Shown: positions 19,253 to 27,614, counted from the first letter of the stretch. The stretch: DNA of 64,000 bases from Vibrio europaeus (GCF_001695575.1 NZ_LUAX01000003.1:205205-269204), one strand, 5' to 3'. Numbers and translations: made by a program. Notes: generated by a model from the letters alone, not told the origin.

Positions 19253-20869
19253 CTACTCAAATACAGTATCGTCTATTCGACGGTATTGCTTATCAAAACG
19301 CACAGCATAGTACTTACCGCCATCGTCATAGCGCAGCAAATAACTAATTGGATCAGCTAACAACTGAAATGACATGGATTTACGGTTAAAGTTACTTACA
19401 TCTAATTTGATCCATTGATAGTCCGGATAGCCAAGCAGATAGATGTTGTCTGACTTTGTTATTGCATAGCCATAAAACTTCTTGTGGCGATTCTCTGATA
19501 CTTGCAAGTAATCAATTTCCTCCCCAGAGATAGATGCTACAGAGGTCAAACTCAATTGATTATCCGCCCTACGCAGATTAAATAACTCACCGGTGCTATC
19601 TTTGACAAAATAGCCCCAATCAAACGGCTTCATATTGGTTGTTTTACCCCAGACTGCCTGAATTGGGAACTGAACACCGTGTTCAACTGCCAGTTGATTC
19701 AAGTTCTCACTCAACTGCTTATTCAGCTGTGCTGTTTCTGCTGCATAGATCTGAAACCCATCTCTATTAGGGGCAAAAGCATTCTCTGGGAAACGAATGG
19801 AGCCCTTATCGCTGATAGGATTAAATAGCGGATACAAATCAAGACTGCTTGGCGTCAATCGCTCTGGACTATACTGTAGGCTCATCCTAGAACGACGGAT
19901 TGTGTTTTTGTTGTAGCTCTTGCCTTCGACTTCAATTGGCAACTTACCCTGAATATCAAAGTTCTTCCAAAATACAAAAGGCAGCACACTTTCAAACTCA
20001 AGCTTATCGAACTCTTTAGTTGCAGTGCCATAGTAAAACTTGTGGTGAGGTGCATTACGCTGATACACATAACCCTGCAAAATATGTGAGTAGAAAAGAT
20101 AATACTTAGCCGGAGAAGTCACATATTGACTGTATACACGAAAACTAATCGCTCCGAGTAAACCACTTACAATCAACACAAAGCTCAAGGTATAACCAAC
20201 ACTGGTTAAACGGCGCGTCTTAACACTTAAGAAACTGTCTTTTACTGGAAACAGTAACCACAGCAGCAAAACTATCCCAACGACGTCAGACCAATGAGAG
20301 CGAGCCTCAGCGGTGTAAATCACCACCGAGGCGGCAACGACTAGCTTTAGCGCTTTACGTCGCCAATCATTTTCAACTAGCACCGAAATTAAACCTAGGT
20401 ACATGGCGATTGCAGGCAATTGTCCTAATAAAAGTTCACGACCACTTGCTTGAACAATATCTACCGGATAGTAGTGATGAATAGCGGTTAATACGATAAG
20501 CACCAACAAAGCATTGATCGCTAATACTAAGCTTCCACCCACGACTAAATGTGCCCCAATCACGCGCTCTACAGACATAGGGAGGTGCATTAAGATACGA
20601 ATTCGTTTACCCAATACTTCTGGAATAAACTGACAAAGAGCGACACCACTAGCGACTAGCAAGAAAACGTACATCACCCACCAATACGGCTTGTCACCTA
20701 AATGGGAGTAGCGATACCACATCATGGATTCAGGCTCGATATTGGCGAATTGGCCGACGAGATCGATGATGAAATACCCACCAGACACGACAACTAAAAC
20801 GATCATTACGACGGCTAACTGGCGTAGTTTAAGCCACTCTTTACTGAAAATAGGGCCGGCACTCATCAA
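19253..20869 (-). CDS. ABC transporter permease with a large extra C-terminal domain
   Basis: A 538-residue protein. Roughly seven membrane segments lie in residues 18-243 (about 18-40, 62-83, 104-131, 148-165, 173-188, 192-208, 222-243). About 290 soluble residues follow with no further membrane segment, many aromatic and charged residues and DYLQVSENRHKKFYGYA-like beta-type stretches. The N-terminus FSKEWLKLRQ resembles ABC-2-type permeases. Its start overlaps the ATPase gene by four bases, so the two are translationally coupled partners. I do not recognise the C-terminal domain; proteins of this layout may sit under an uncharacterised DUF. Substrate unknown. Confidence 0.8.
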   Translation of the reverse strand: MMSAGPIFSKEWLKLRQLAVVMIVLVVVSGGYFIIDLVGQFANIEPESMMWYRYSHLGDKPYWWVMYVFLLVASGVALCQFIPEVLGKRIRILMHLPMSVERVIGAHLVVGGSLVLAINALLVLIVLTAIHHYYPVDIVQASGRELLLGQLPAIAMYLGLISVLVENDWRRKALKLVVAASVVIYTAEARSHWSDVVGIVLLLWLLFPVKDSFLSVKTRRLTSVGYTLSFVLIVSGLLGAISFRVYSQYVTSPAKYYLFYSHILQGYVYQRNAPHHKFYYGTATKEFDKLEFESVLPFVFWKNFDIQGKLPIEVEGKSYNKNTIRRSRMSLQYSPERLTPSSLDLYPLFNPISDKGSIRFPENAFAPNRDGFQIYAAETAQLNKQLSENLNQLAVEHGVQFPIQAVWGKTTNMKPFDWGYFVKDSTGELFNLRRADNQLSLTSVASISGEEIDYLQVSENRHKKFYGYAITKSDNIYLLGYPDYQWIKLDVSNFNRKSMSFQLLADPISYLLRYDDGGKYYAVRFDKQYRRIDDTVFE

Positions 20870-21744
20870 TATTTACCTACATAGCCTAAGAATCGCTCCT
20901 CAAAGGTCAGCGATTTCGGGGTTAGTTTAATACCTAGCTTATTCTCCAACTGAGAGTGCTGTTCAAAGCTATACACAAGATTTCGTCCGCGGTAATTCTC
21001 AACTCGATGAATCAAGCCCTGAGGCAGAGATGCGAGTTCAACAGGCTGCTGACTAGAGTAACAATGAAAGCCTTGATTAAACTCCGCCATGCTCGCTTGA
21101 TAGACATCAGTAGTTCTATCAACGATAGCGATCTGATCGACCAAGCTCTCCAAATCATTCATCACATGGGTTGTGATAAGTACGGTTTTATCTGTTCCGT
21201 TTAGGTAGTCTTCGAGATAGTCGATAAAAAGACGTCGATAACCCGCATCTAAGCCCATCGAATAGTCATCTAAAATAAGCAGGTCCGCATCTTGTGCCAG
21301 CAGTAGGCCTAAAATAACCTGAGATTTTTGTCCAAATGAGAGTGACGAGAGCTTCTGATTGATATCCACATCCATAAGTTCAATGAGATTGTGGAAATGT
21401 CTGGCTTGCCATTTAGGATAAAAGGAAGAGAAAAACGTCTCGACTTGCTTTATCGACATATTGTCGTAGCTAATAAAACCTTCATAAAGTAGCGCAATTT
21501 TTTCACGAGATTGAGGCGAAAGATAATTGGCATGTTCACCGAAGATAAGACATTGACCTTGCTGTGGTTTTAGATACCCCATCAACAAATTAATCAGCGT
21601 AGATTTACCCACTCCATTTTTACCCAGTAAACCAAAAATGGTTCCGGGTTCAATGTCTAGATTTAGGTTGTGATAAATCTTCTTTTTGCCATAGCTGTGG
21701 CAAAGGTCTCTGATTGAAATGGCCGCTTGGTTATTGCAAGACAC
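20866..21744 (-). CDS. ABC transporter ATP-binding protein (variant Walker B)
   Basis: A 292-residue ABC ATPase. Walker A GKNGVGKS is at 41-48, the signature LSFGQ at 135-139, Walker B LLILDD at 155-160 and the switch histidine H193. The residue after the Walker B aspartate, normally the catalytic glutamate, is aspartate (D160), followed by YSMGLD in place of the usual PTSGLD. The C-terminal 75 residues form an accessory domain. It overlaps the permease gene and begins three bases after the small secreted protein gene, so it belongs to one operon with the secreted proteins. Confidence 0.88.
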   Translation of the reverse strand: MSCNNQAAISIRDLCHSYGKKKIYHNLNLDIEPGTIFGLLGKNGVGKSTLINLLMGYLKPQQGQCLIFGEHANYLSPQSREKIALLYEGFISYDNMSIKQVETFFSSFYPKWQARHFHNLIELMDVDINQKLSSLSFGQKSQVILGLLLAQDADLLILDDYSMGLDAGYRRLFIDYLEDYLNGTDKTVLITTHVMNDLESLVDQIAIVDRTTDVYQASMAEFNQGFHCYSSQQPVELASLPQGLIHRVENYRGRNLVYSFEQHSQLENKLGIKLTPKSLTFEERFLGYVGKY

Positions 21745-21747
21745 GAT

Positions 21748-22056
21748 CTACTCCGAAATATCATTGCCATCTATATAAACAATATGACCTTCACCACCAT
21801 TTAAGATAACCGTGAAGCGGGTAGATGGCTTTTCAAAGTAGACTTCACCAAATTCATCTAACTTGGTACGCATCATTTCTTTTCCGTTTTGTTCTAGACG
21901 AAATTCGACACCATCAGCACTTGCACCATCGCTAAAACCGCCTTCGCATAAAATATAGCCATTACCTTCGTCATAGCAGGAGAGTAATGCGGTATGAGCA
22001 AATGAATAACTAGCAGGAAGTAATAAAAAACCCAGAACGACTATCGTTTTCTTCAT
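21748..22056 (-). CDS. Small secreted two-cysteine protein (paralogue 2)
   Basis: A 102-residue protein with a signal peptide cleaved at SFA, leaving a mature N-terminus HTALLSCYDEG. It is a paralogue of the 103-residue product at 22964-23275: both share mature HT.L.SCYD, then ILCEGGFSDG.SA.GVE, and end with a GN/GKDI(S/V)E tail. Two conserved cysteines suggest one disulfide. The rest looks like a small beta sandwich. The terminal histidine could bind metal. It lies three bases before the ATPase gene. Function unknown. Confidence 0.75.
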   Translation of the reverse strand: MKKTIVVLGFLLLPASYSFAHTALLSCYDEGNGYILCEGGFSDGASADGVEFRLEQNGKEMMRTKLDEFGEVYFEKPSTRFTVILNGGEGHIVYIDGNDISE

Positions 22057-22089
22057 ATGACTATCCTCGGGTGAACTTTGTAGCCACTT

Positions 22090-22121
22090 TAAACAAATAA
22101 AGCTGGCATTAGGCCAGCTTT
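22090..22121 (-). terminator. Terminator or attenuator inside the DUF4198 operon
   Basis: An eight-base stem (22100-22107 with 22113-22120) followed on the leftward strand by TTATTTGTTT. It lies between the DUF4198 gene and the second small secreted gene, so it would reduce expression of the ABC genes relative to the first two genes. Confidence 0.65.
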
Positions 22122-22152
22122 CATATTCATATCAATTCAAGCAGACACCTGA

Positions 22153-22938
22153 TTATAGGTCTTGTGCTTCAATCCAAAGTACTGCGTCTTGCGACAGCTC
22201 TTTACCTTTAAACTCGGTATCTGGACCAGAACCTAGACAAGCGAAGCCCCACTTGCCAGCTGTTGGGATACCGAAAGTGAACATACCGTTGTCGTCTGTA
22301 ATCGCAACGATAGCAGAAGCTGGAGTCGCACGATGAGTGTCTTTACCAAACGAATTTGCTTTAGTATCGATATCAGTGTTTAGGAATTCAATCTCACACT
22401 CAACGTCAGCTGCTGGCTTACCTTCAGATAGAAGTTGGCCAGTGAATGTGCTGCCAGCAAACACTTGGTAAGGCTTGTTCTTAGGAACGATTTCTGTCTT
22501 AAGGCCTATAGGCTCTTCCCAACCTGTTGGCATGGCACCTTTGTTGATGTAGCGTTTAGTGATCTGTTGGATATAAATGTCTTCGCCACCTTCATAATAA
22601 GGCGCTGGTACTAGACCAAAGATGTAATCGCCGTTACGACGGATTTTGTAGTCTACCTTGTACGCATCGGCTTTGTTATCGTGACCAACCCAAGAGATTT
22701 TCTTCAAATCTTTTAGTAGATCTGTCTTTTCACCTTTGAAGCTTACAAAGAACTCTTCTGGTTGACCCATGTCCATCACGTGACCATTTTCCATCGGGTG
22801 ACCAAACACAAGTTTCATGTCGACAGTTGCTGGTTTTTCAAGCTGAGAAGTTGGTGTATACATCAATTGAAAGTGTGCTTGAGAAACTGCGGATAAAGAG
22901 AGTGCTGCCATACCAACAGCTAAAGATAGCTTTTTCAT
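22153..22938 (-). CDS. Periplasmic DUF4198 protein (metal-uptake accessory type)
   Basis: A 261-residue secreted protein resembling DUF4198, a family often found with nickel/cobalt or other metal transport genes. A signal peptide ends SQA, so the mature protein starts HFQLMYTP. The region from about 160 on (FAGSTFTGQLLSEGKPAADVECEIEFLN...ITDDNGMFTFGIPTAGKWGF) has the look of the immunoglobulin-like domain of this family. It lies between two paralogous small secreted genes and opposite feoABC, which hints at iron, but the metal is not shown by the sequence. Confidence 0.8.
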   Translation of the reverse strand: MKKLSLAVGMAALSLSAVSQAHFQLMYTPTSQLEKPATVDMKLVFGHPMENGHVMDMGQPEEFFVSFKGEKTDLLKDLKKISWVGHDNKADAYKVDYKIRRNGDYIFGLVPAPYYEGGEDIYIQQITKRYINKGAMPTGWEEPIGLKTEIVPKNKPYQVFAGSTFTGQLLSEGKPAADVECEIEFLNTDIDTKANSFGKDTHRATPASAIVAITDDNGMFTFGIPTAGKWGFACLGSGPDTEFKGKELSQDAVLWIEAQDL

Positions 22939-22963
22939 TTTTTATTTCCCTAAATATAAATAA

Positions 22964-23275
22964 CTATTCAACAATATCTTTGCCATCGACTTCGATGGAA
23001 TGTCCTGGGCCTGCATTAAACAAAACTTTATAAGCTCCTTGTGGCTTATTAAATTCAATTTCACCGTCTTCGTTTATTTCACTTTTAATTAGCTCTGTTC
23101 CTGAGCCATCCACGACTAAAATTTCTACGCCAGCAGCTGATGAACCATCAGAGAAACCACCTTCACAAAGAATGGTGTTATCACCAAAGTCATAACAGGA
23201 AAATAGAGGGGTATGGGCAAACGCCAAACTAGGTAAGGCGGTGCTAGCCAATAACAACAGGGTTGATTTTTTCAT
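22964..23275 (-). CDS. Small secreted two-cysteine protein (paralogue 1)
   Basis: A 103-residue protein. The signal peptide ends AFA and the mature protein starts HTPLFSCYDFG. A second cysteine follows in ILCEGGFSDGSSAAGVE, and the C-terminus GHSIEVDGKDIVE matches its paralogue. I chose the ATG at 23275 because it begins a normal signal peptide and has GGAA upstream; the frame opens earlier with a TTG. It is the first gene of the leftward operon, 25 bases before the DUF4198 gene. Function unknown; metal binding through the N-terminal histidine is inference. Confidence 0.75.
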   Translation of the reverse strand: MKKSTLLLLASTALPSLAFAHTPLFSCYDFGDNTILCEGGFSDGSSAAGVEILVVDGSGTELIKSEINEDGEIEFNKPQGAYKVLFNAGPGHSIEVDGKDIVE

Positions 23276-23312
23276 TGCTAATTCCATTTTGAGCTTACGC
23301 AAATAGACAGAT

Positions 23313-23331
23313 ATTGAGACTTGCTCTCAAT
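23313..23331. repeat. Palindrome upstream of the leftward secreted-protein operon
   Basis: ATTGAGA-CTTGC-TCTCAAT, seven-base perfect arms, lies 38 bases upstream of the first gene. It is not a Fur or FNR consensus. It could be an operator for an unidentified regulator or a leader hairpin. Confidence 0.45.
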
Positions 23332-23373
23332 TTGATGAAGGGAAGACTAACGATCTATTTATTTAAATGAAAG

Positions 23374-23388
23374 TGAGAATGATTCTTA
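23374..23388. promoter_or_regulatory. Putative Fur box between the divergent operons
   Basis: TGAGAATGATTCTTA matches the 7-1-7 Fur pattern TGATAATNATTATCA at 11 of 14 informative positions. It lies 107 bases before feoA and 99 bases before the leftward operon, so it could repress both in iron-rich conditions. Confidence 0.65.
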
Positions 23389-23400
23389 ACTACACCTTCA

Positions 23401-23414
23401 TTGATTTAAATCAT
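23401..23414. promoter_or_regulatory. Putative FNR site before feoA
   Basis: TTGATTTAAATCAT matches the FNR consensus TTGATNNNNATCAA at nine of ten defined positions. Anaerobic activation of feo by FNR is known in E. coli. A class II arrangement would put the transcript start near 23449, where the -10 is AT-rich but not clear. Confidence 0.6.
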
Positions 23415-23494
23415 ATTTAGTGGAGTTATTTTTGATTTAACAAAACGGATATTGATTACAATCTTGAGACGAAAAACAACTCTTTGTGTTCTTT

Positions 23495-23725
23495 ATGGAA
23501 ACCACTCTAAGCCAATTACCAATTAAGGCGCATGCGACTATCACAGCTCACATGTCTGATGGCGCGATTCGCCAACGTTTACTGGATTTGGGACTTATTC
23601 CACAGACCAAGATTGAATTTGTACGCAAGGCACCACTAGGGGATCCACTTGAGTTTCGCGTCGGTGCCACCAGCGTCGTGATCAGAACAACAGAAGCAGA
23701 CACTGTAATCGTGCGTTTAGATTAA
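23495..23725 (+). CDS. feoA: Ferrous iron transport protein FeoA
   Basis: A 76-residue cytoplasmic SH3-like protein that supports FeoB. The family core is DGAIRQRLLDLGLIPQTKIEFVRKAPLGDPLEFRVG. I prefer the ATG at 23495; a GTG three codons upstream is also open and neither has a clear ribosome site, so the start is uncertain. It is followed by feoB after 23 bases. Fur and FNR-like sites lie upstream. Confidence 0.9.
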   Translation: METTLSQLPIKAHATITAHMSDGAIRQRLLDLGLIPQTKIEFVRKAPLGDPLEFRVGATSVVIRTTEADTVIVRLD

Positions 23726-23748
23726 GCGCACGCAGTGAGGACAGAGTA

Positions 23749-26250
23749 ATGCAACGGACAAAAGTACTATTAGCTGGTCAACAAAATGCTGGCAAATCGA
23801 CCATTTTTAACATGCTGACAGGGGCAAGACAGCACGTAGCCAACTACCCCGGTGTGACCGTAGATAAGAAAACGGGCTACTTTTCTAACGACAATGGCGC
23901 TTATCAACTTATCGACTTACCAGGCACCTATAGCTTAAGCTGCTTTTCACTTGAGGAAAGGGTCGCTCGCGACGCATTGCGAAACGAAGCGGCAGATGTG
24001 GTCTTGAATGTTGTTGATTCAGCCAACCTTAATCGCTCCTTACATCTCACCATGCAGTTACTTGAGATGGAGCTCCCACTCGCGCTCGCACTTAACATGA
24101 TGGATGTCGCACAAGCCGAAGGAATCACTATCGACTCACACTCTTTAAGTCAGGAGATCGGAGTGCCTGTCGTTGAGTGTATTGGCCGAAAAGGTAAAGG
24201 GGTAGAAGGCATCACTACTGCATTGGTTGATGCAAAAATTGGCTCAACACCTGTTGAATATCCTCTCTTAGAGCCAGAACTTGCCTCTTTAACCCATTGG
24301 ATAGATTCTTATATTGAGCCACAAACCTACAGTACTCGCTGGCTTGCTCTACGCTTACTTGAACGCGATAGCCACATCGAAAAGTGGCTAGATGATTTAA
24401 TGCCCGAGCAACAACTTGAGCAGCTTAATGCTAGAGTCGAACAACACTTAGAAGAAATTGCACAGACTCTTAACGGGACCGTCAGCGATTATGTCGTCGC
24501 TCAGCGCCATCAGCGTGTATCAACAATTATTGAGCGCTGCACAACTCAATCCCAACACCAAAGCAATCAGCTTTCACTCACGGATAAAATCGATAAAGTG
24601 GTGCTGAATAAGTTCGGCGCTCCCCTGTTCTTAATTGCCACTGTGTTCATCATTTACCAGAGCTCTATCGTCTACGGCTATGAACTGACCAACTATTGGT
24701 GGCCTTACCTTGCGGCATTTCGTGAGTTGGTGGCAAGCCTACTTCCCGAAGCGGGCTTCTTGCACGACCCTTATGTTCGCTCACTAGGGCTGTGGATCGT
24801 CGATTCAGCCAACACTCTACTCAACTACATCCCAATCTTTTTGATCCTTTTTGCCCTAATCGCAATATTGGAAGACTCGGGATATATGGCTCGAATTGCG
24901 TTTATTTCTGACCGAGTCTTGAACCGATTTGGCCTTCATGGGCAAAGCACTCTACCGATGATATTAGCCGGCGTATTTGCCGGAGGGTGCGCAGTACCCG
25001 GCGTTATGGCAACCAAAGGGATACCGGATAACCGAGCCCGTATCGCGACCATCTTAACGGTTCCTTATATGAACTGTTTAGCTAAAGTTCCCCTGTATAC
25101 ACTATTGCTCGGGATCTTCTTTGTTGAAGATAAGTCGTTGATGACATTTTATATTTCAACCATTTCCATTATCGCCGCGCTGCTAGTTGCAAAACTGCTA
25201 ACTAAGTCGGTACTGCGTCGTACCGAACAAGCGCCCTTTGTCATGGAACTGCCTCGCTACAATCTGCCAACTGCTCGCAGTGTGGTGACTCGGGCGATGG
25301 AGCGAACTTGGATGTACGTTCGCAAAGTGGGTACCATAGTGCTTGCGGTTTCAACCATCATCTTCGTTCTGCTCCAGTTCCCTGGGGTTCCTGAACAAGA
25401 GCTCAATGACTATCAATTACGCGCAGAAAAAGCAGTGGCTCAATTCCAAAAAGCAGCTTACAAAACGCAATATGCTGATGCTTTTGACCAAAATGCTCTG
25501 ACTGATCTGGTCAACTTCTACACCGACTATCGTCAAGCAAAACTGAATGCCAAAGGCGCACAAGCATCACAAAAGGTAAATGCCGATTTTCAAGCCCGCA
25601 ATGAGCTCTACTTTTCGATTACTGCTCGTAAGGGTGATAAAGATGCCAAGAAGCTTAACAAACCACTGCGCAAGCTTGCTTCCGAACGTAAGAAAATCCG
25701 TCGCGAAATGAAAGAGCGACGCTTAGAAGCTTCCTTACTGGGTAGTTTTGGTCGCTCCATTGAACCTGTGACGCAATTTGCTGGTTTTGATTGGAAAATC
25801 AACGTCGCGCTGTTCTCTTCCTTTGCTGCGCGTGAAAGTAGCGTCGCAACCTTAGGGGTGCTGTTCCAGCCAGAAGAAGATAGTAATCAAAAGCTTGAGC
25901 AACGAATGGCAGAATCAGATGAGCTAGCGGGCCATGGTGAAGTTGCGGCAGTGGCACTTATTCTGTTCTTCATTCTTTACCCACCTTGCTTAGCGACTGT
26001 GATGATGATTAAGGTCCAAACGGGTCAGTATAAATGGCTGTTGCTATCGATTTTCTTACCCACTTTACTCGGTTTTACAGTTGCAACAGCGGTATACACC
26101 ATTGGGACTCGCTTCGCACTCAGTGGCATTCAAGTCATGTCGTTGACTTACTTCTCCGCTCTATTGGCATTACTCATGGTAGGTTTACGCGATAGTGCGC
26201 AACAGAAAAAGCAGGGTAAGCCGATCCCCATTCAGATGATTGAGAAATAG
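23749..26250 (+). CDS. feoB: Ferrous iron transporter FeoB
   Basis: An 833-residue inner-membrane Fe(II) transporter. The N-terminal GTPase-like domain has G1 GQQNAGKST and G3 DLPGTYSLS. A helical regulatory domain spans about 180-275. Two membrane gate modules follow, with GVFAGGCAVPGVMATK and FSSFAARESSVATLG. Between them lies a long basic, helical cytoplasmic insert (about 545-660), somewhat larger than I expect for FeoB. Ribosome site GAGGA. The next gene begins three bases after the stop. Confidence 0.96.
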   Translation: MQRTKVLLAGQQNAGKSTIFNMLTGARQHVANYPGVTVDKKTGYFSNDNGAYQLIDLPGTYSLSCFSLEERVARDALRNEAADVVLNVVDSANLNRSLHLTMQLLEMELPLALALNMMDVAQAEGITIDSHSLSQEIGVPVVECIGRKGKGVEGITTALVDAKIGSTPVEYPLLEPELASLTHWIDSYIEPQTYSTRWLALRLLERDSHIEKWLDDLMPEQQLEQLNARVEQHLEEIAQTLNGTVSDYVVAQRHQRVSTIIERCTTQSQHQSNQLSLTDKIDKVVLNKFGAPLFLIATVFIIYQSSIVYGYELTNYWWPYLAAFRELVASLLPEAGFLHDPYVRSLGLWIVDSANTLLNYIPIFLILFALIAILEDSGYMARIAFISDRVLNRFGLHGQSTLPMILAGVFAGGCAVPGVMATKGIPDNRARIATILTVPYMNCLAKVPLYTLLLGIFFVEDKSLMTFYISTISIIAALLVAKLLTKSVLRRTEQAPFVMELPRYNLPTARSVVTRAMERTWMYVRKVGTIVLAVSTIIFVLLQFPGVPEQELNDYQLRAEKAVAQFQKAAYKTQYADAFDQNALTDLVNFYTDYRQAKLNAKGAQASQKVNADFQARNELYFSITARKGDKDAKKLNKPLRKLASERKKIRREMKERRLEASLLGSFGRSIEPVTQFAGFDWKINVALFSSFAARESSVATLGVLFQPEEDSNQKLEQRMAESDELAGHGEVAAVALILFFILYPPCLATVMMIKVQTGQYKWLLLSIFLPTLLGFTVATAVYTIGTRFALSGIQVMSLTYFSALLALLMVGLRDSAQQKKQGKPIPIQMIEK

Positions 26251-26252
26251 CC

Positions 26253-26408
26253 ATGTATCAACAAAACGTAGAAATGTGGGACATCCTGACCCTAGTGTTC
26301 GTTGTCGCCATCGCCGTGGGTTACCTTTACTTCCGTTTGGTGAAAAAGAAAGGCAGTTGTGGAAGTGGCTGTGGCGGTGATTGTGCTTCTCAAGCCAAGA
26401 AAAAGTAA
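26253..26408 (+). CDS. FeoB-associated Cys-rich membrane protein
   Basis: A 51-residue protein. A single membrane helix covers residues 9-29, a basic KKK stretch follows, then a cysteine cluster CGSGCGGDC and a lysine-rich tail. This is the short FeoB-associated cysteine-rich type, not the winged-helix FeoC. It starts three bases after feoB. The cysteines could bind iron or another metal near the FeoB exit; that role is inference. Confidence 0.88.
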   Translation: MYQQNVEMWDILTLVFVVAIAVGYLYFRLVKKKGSCGSGCGGDCASQAKKK

Positions 26409-26423
26409 CTCCCTTTAAATAGT

Positions 26424-26450
26424 AAACCCAGCCAACACGGCTGGGTTTTA
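26424..26450. terminator. Terminator after the feo operon
   Basis: AAACCCAGCC (26424-26433) pairs with GGCTGGGTTT (26439-26448) around AACAC, followed by a short T run. It may also act on the leftward pilU transcript. Confidence 0.75.
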
Positions 26451-26490
26451 GATTTATATCATCGAGCTAGCGCTAACAACCGCTAGAAGA

Positions 26491-27597
26491 CTAGTCCATA
26501 TCAATCTTCACGCCACTGAGTGATCCGGAGCTAGACACATCACCACGTTGTGTTTTAAGCATTAGACGTAAATCATTGGCTGAATCCGCACTATGCATGG
26601 CATCTTCTTCACTGATCTTGTCTTCCACAACCAGCTGATAAAGTGCCTGATCAAAAGTTTGCATGCCAACCTCTTTCGACTTAGCCATGGTCGCTTTAAG
26701 CTCATGCAGATCGCCGCGGCGAATCAGATCCGACACACGTGGGCTGTTGAGTAAAACTTCAAACACGCCGTGGCGACCTTGGCCATTTTTATCTCGAATA
26801 AGTTGCTGACCTATCACACCACGTAGGTTCATCGATAAATCAAATAGGAACTGTTCTTTTTGCTCCTTAGGCACCAAATGAAGGATCCGCTCTAACGCTT
26901 GGTTAGCATTGTTTGCATGAAGGGTCGCCATACACAGATGCCCAGTTTCAGCAAAGGTCATTGCGTATTCCATCGTTTCACGTGTACGAATCTCACCTAT
27001 TAAGATCATATCAGGAGCTTGACGCAGTGAGTTCTTCAACGCCACTTCATAGCTTTCAGTATCTAACCCCACCTCACGTTGTGTCACAATACAACGCTGA
27101 TGCTCATGAACAAACTCTATCGGGTCTTCCACCGTCAAAATATGCCCTGTCCGCTGACTATTACGGAACCCAGTCATTGCGGCCATGGTTGTCGATTTAC
27201 CCGATCCCGTCGCTCCAACCACCAGCACCAAACCACGTTTCGCAATCGATAAGTCTTGCAAAACATCCGGTAATTTAAGCTCATCAAAGGTCGGAATCTT
27301 GGTTTCAATTCGGCGAATCACCGCACCGGGCAATTCGCGCTGATAGAATGCAGAGACACGGAATCGACCAAAGTGACGCACAATGGCAAAGTTCGCTTCT
27401 TTGCTCGAATGAAACTCGTGTTGGCGATCATGATCCATAATCCCATCCAACAAAGAGCTCACAACAGCGTGTGATAGTTTGTCTCCGTGTGCACGCAGCT
27501 CTCCATCGACACGGTAAAGAATTGGCGCATCAACTGTGATGTAAAGATCAGACGCGTTTTGGTCGATCATCTGTTGCAAAAAAACATCAATATCCAT
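26491..27597 (-). CDS. pilU: Type IV pilus ATPase PilU
   Basis: A 368-residue hexameric retraction ATPase of the PilT/VirB11 family. A PAS-like N-terminal domain (1-100) precedes Walker A GATGSGKST near 130, the Asp box EDPIEFVHEH and the Walker B/His box IGEIRTRETMEYAMTFAETGHL. It has no AIRNLIRE motif, which separates PilU from PilT. It works with PilT in pilus retraction. Its start lies 17 bases downstream of pilT, so it is the second gene of pilT-pilU. Confidence 0.94.
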   Translation of the reverse strand: MDIDVFLQQMIDQNASDLYITVDAPILYRVDGELRAHGDKLSHAVVSSLLDGIMDHDRQHEFHSSKEANFAIVRHFGRFRVSAFYQRELPGAVIRRIETKIPTFDELKLPDVLQDLSIAKRGLVLVVGATGSGKSTTMAAMTGFRNSQRTGHILTVEDPIEFVHEHQRCIVTQREVGLDTESYEVALKNSLRQAPDMILIGEIRTRETMEYAMTFAETGHLCMATLHANNANQALERILHLVPKEQKEQFLFDLSMNLRGVIGQQLIRDKNGQGRHGVFEVLLNSPRVSDLIRRGDLHELKATMAKSKEVGMQTFDQALYQLVVEDKISEEDAMHSADSANDLRLMLKTQRGDVSSSGSLSGVKIDMD

Positions 27598-27614
27598 AAC
27601 TCTTTTCCGCCTAA

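Noticed and set aside
25420..25730. Frameshift or fusion in feoB because of a long basic insert
   Set aside because: The frame is continuous and the second gate module follows in register, so the insert is a natural cytoplasmic loop.
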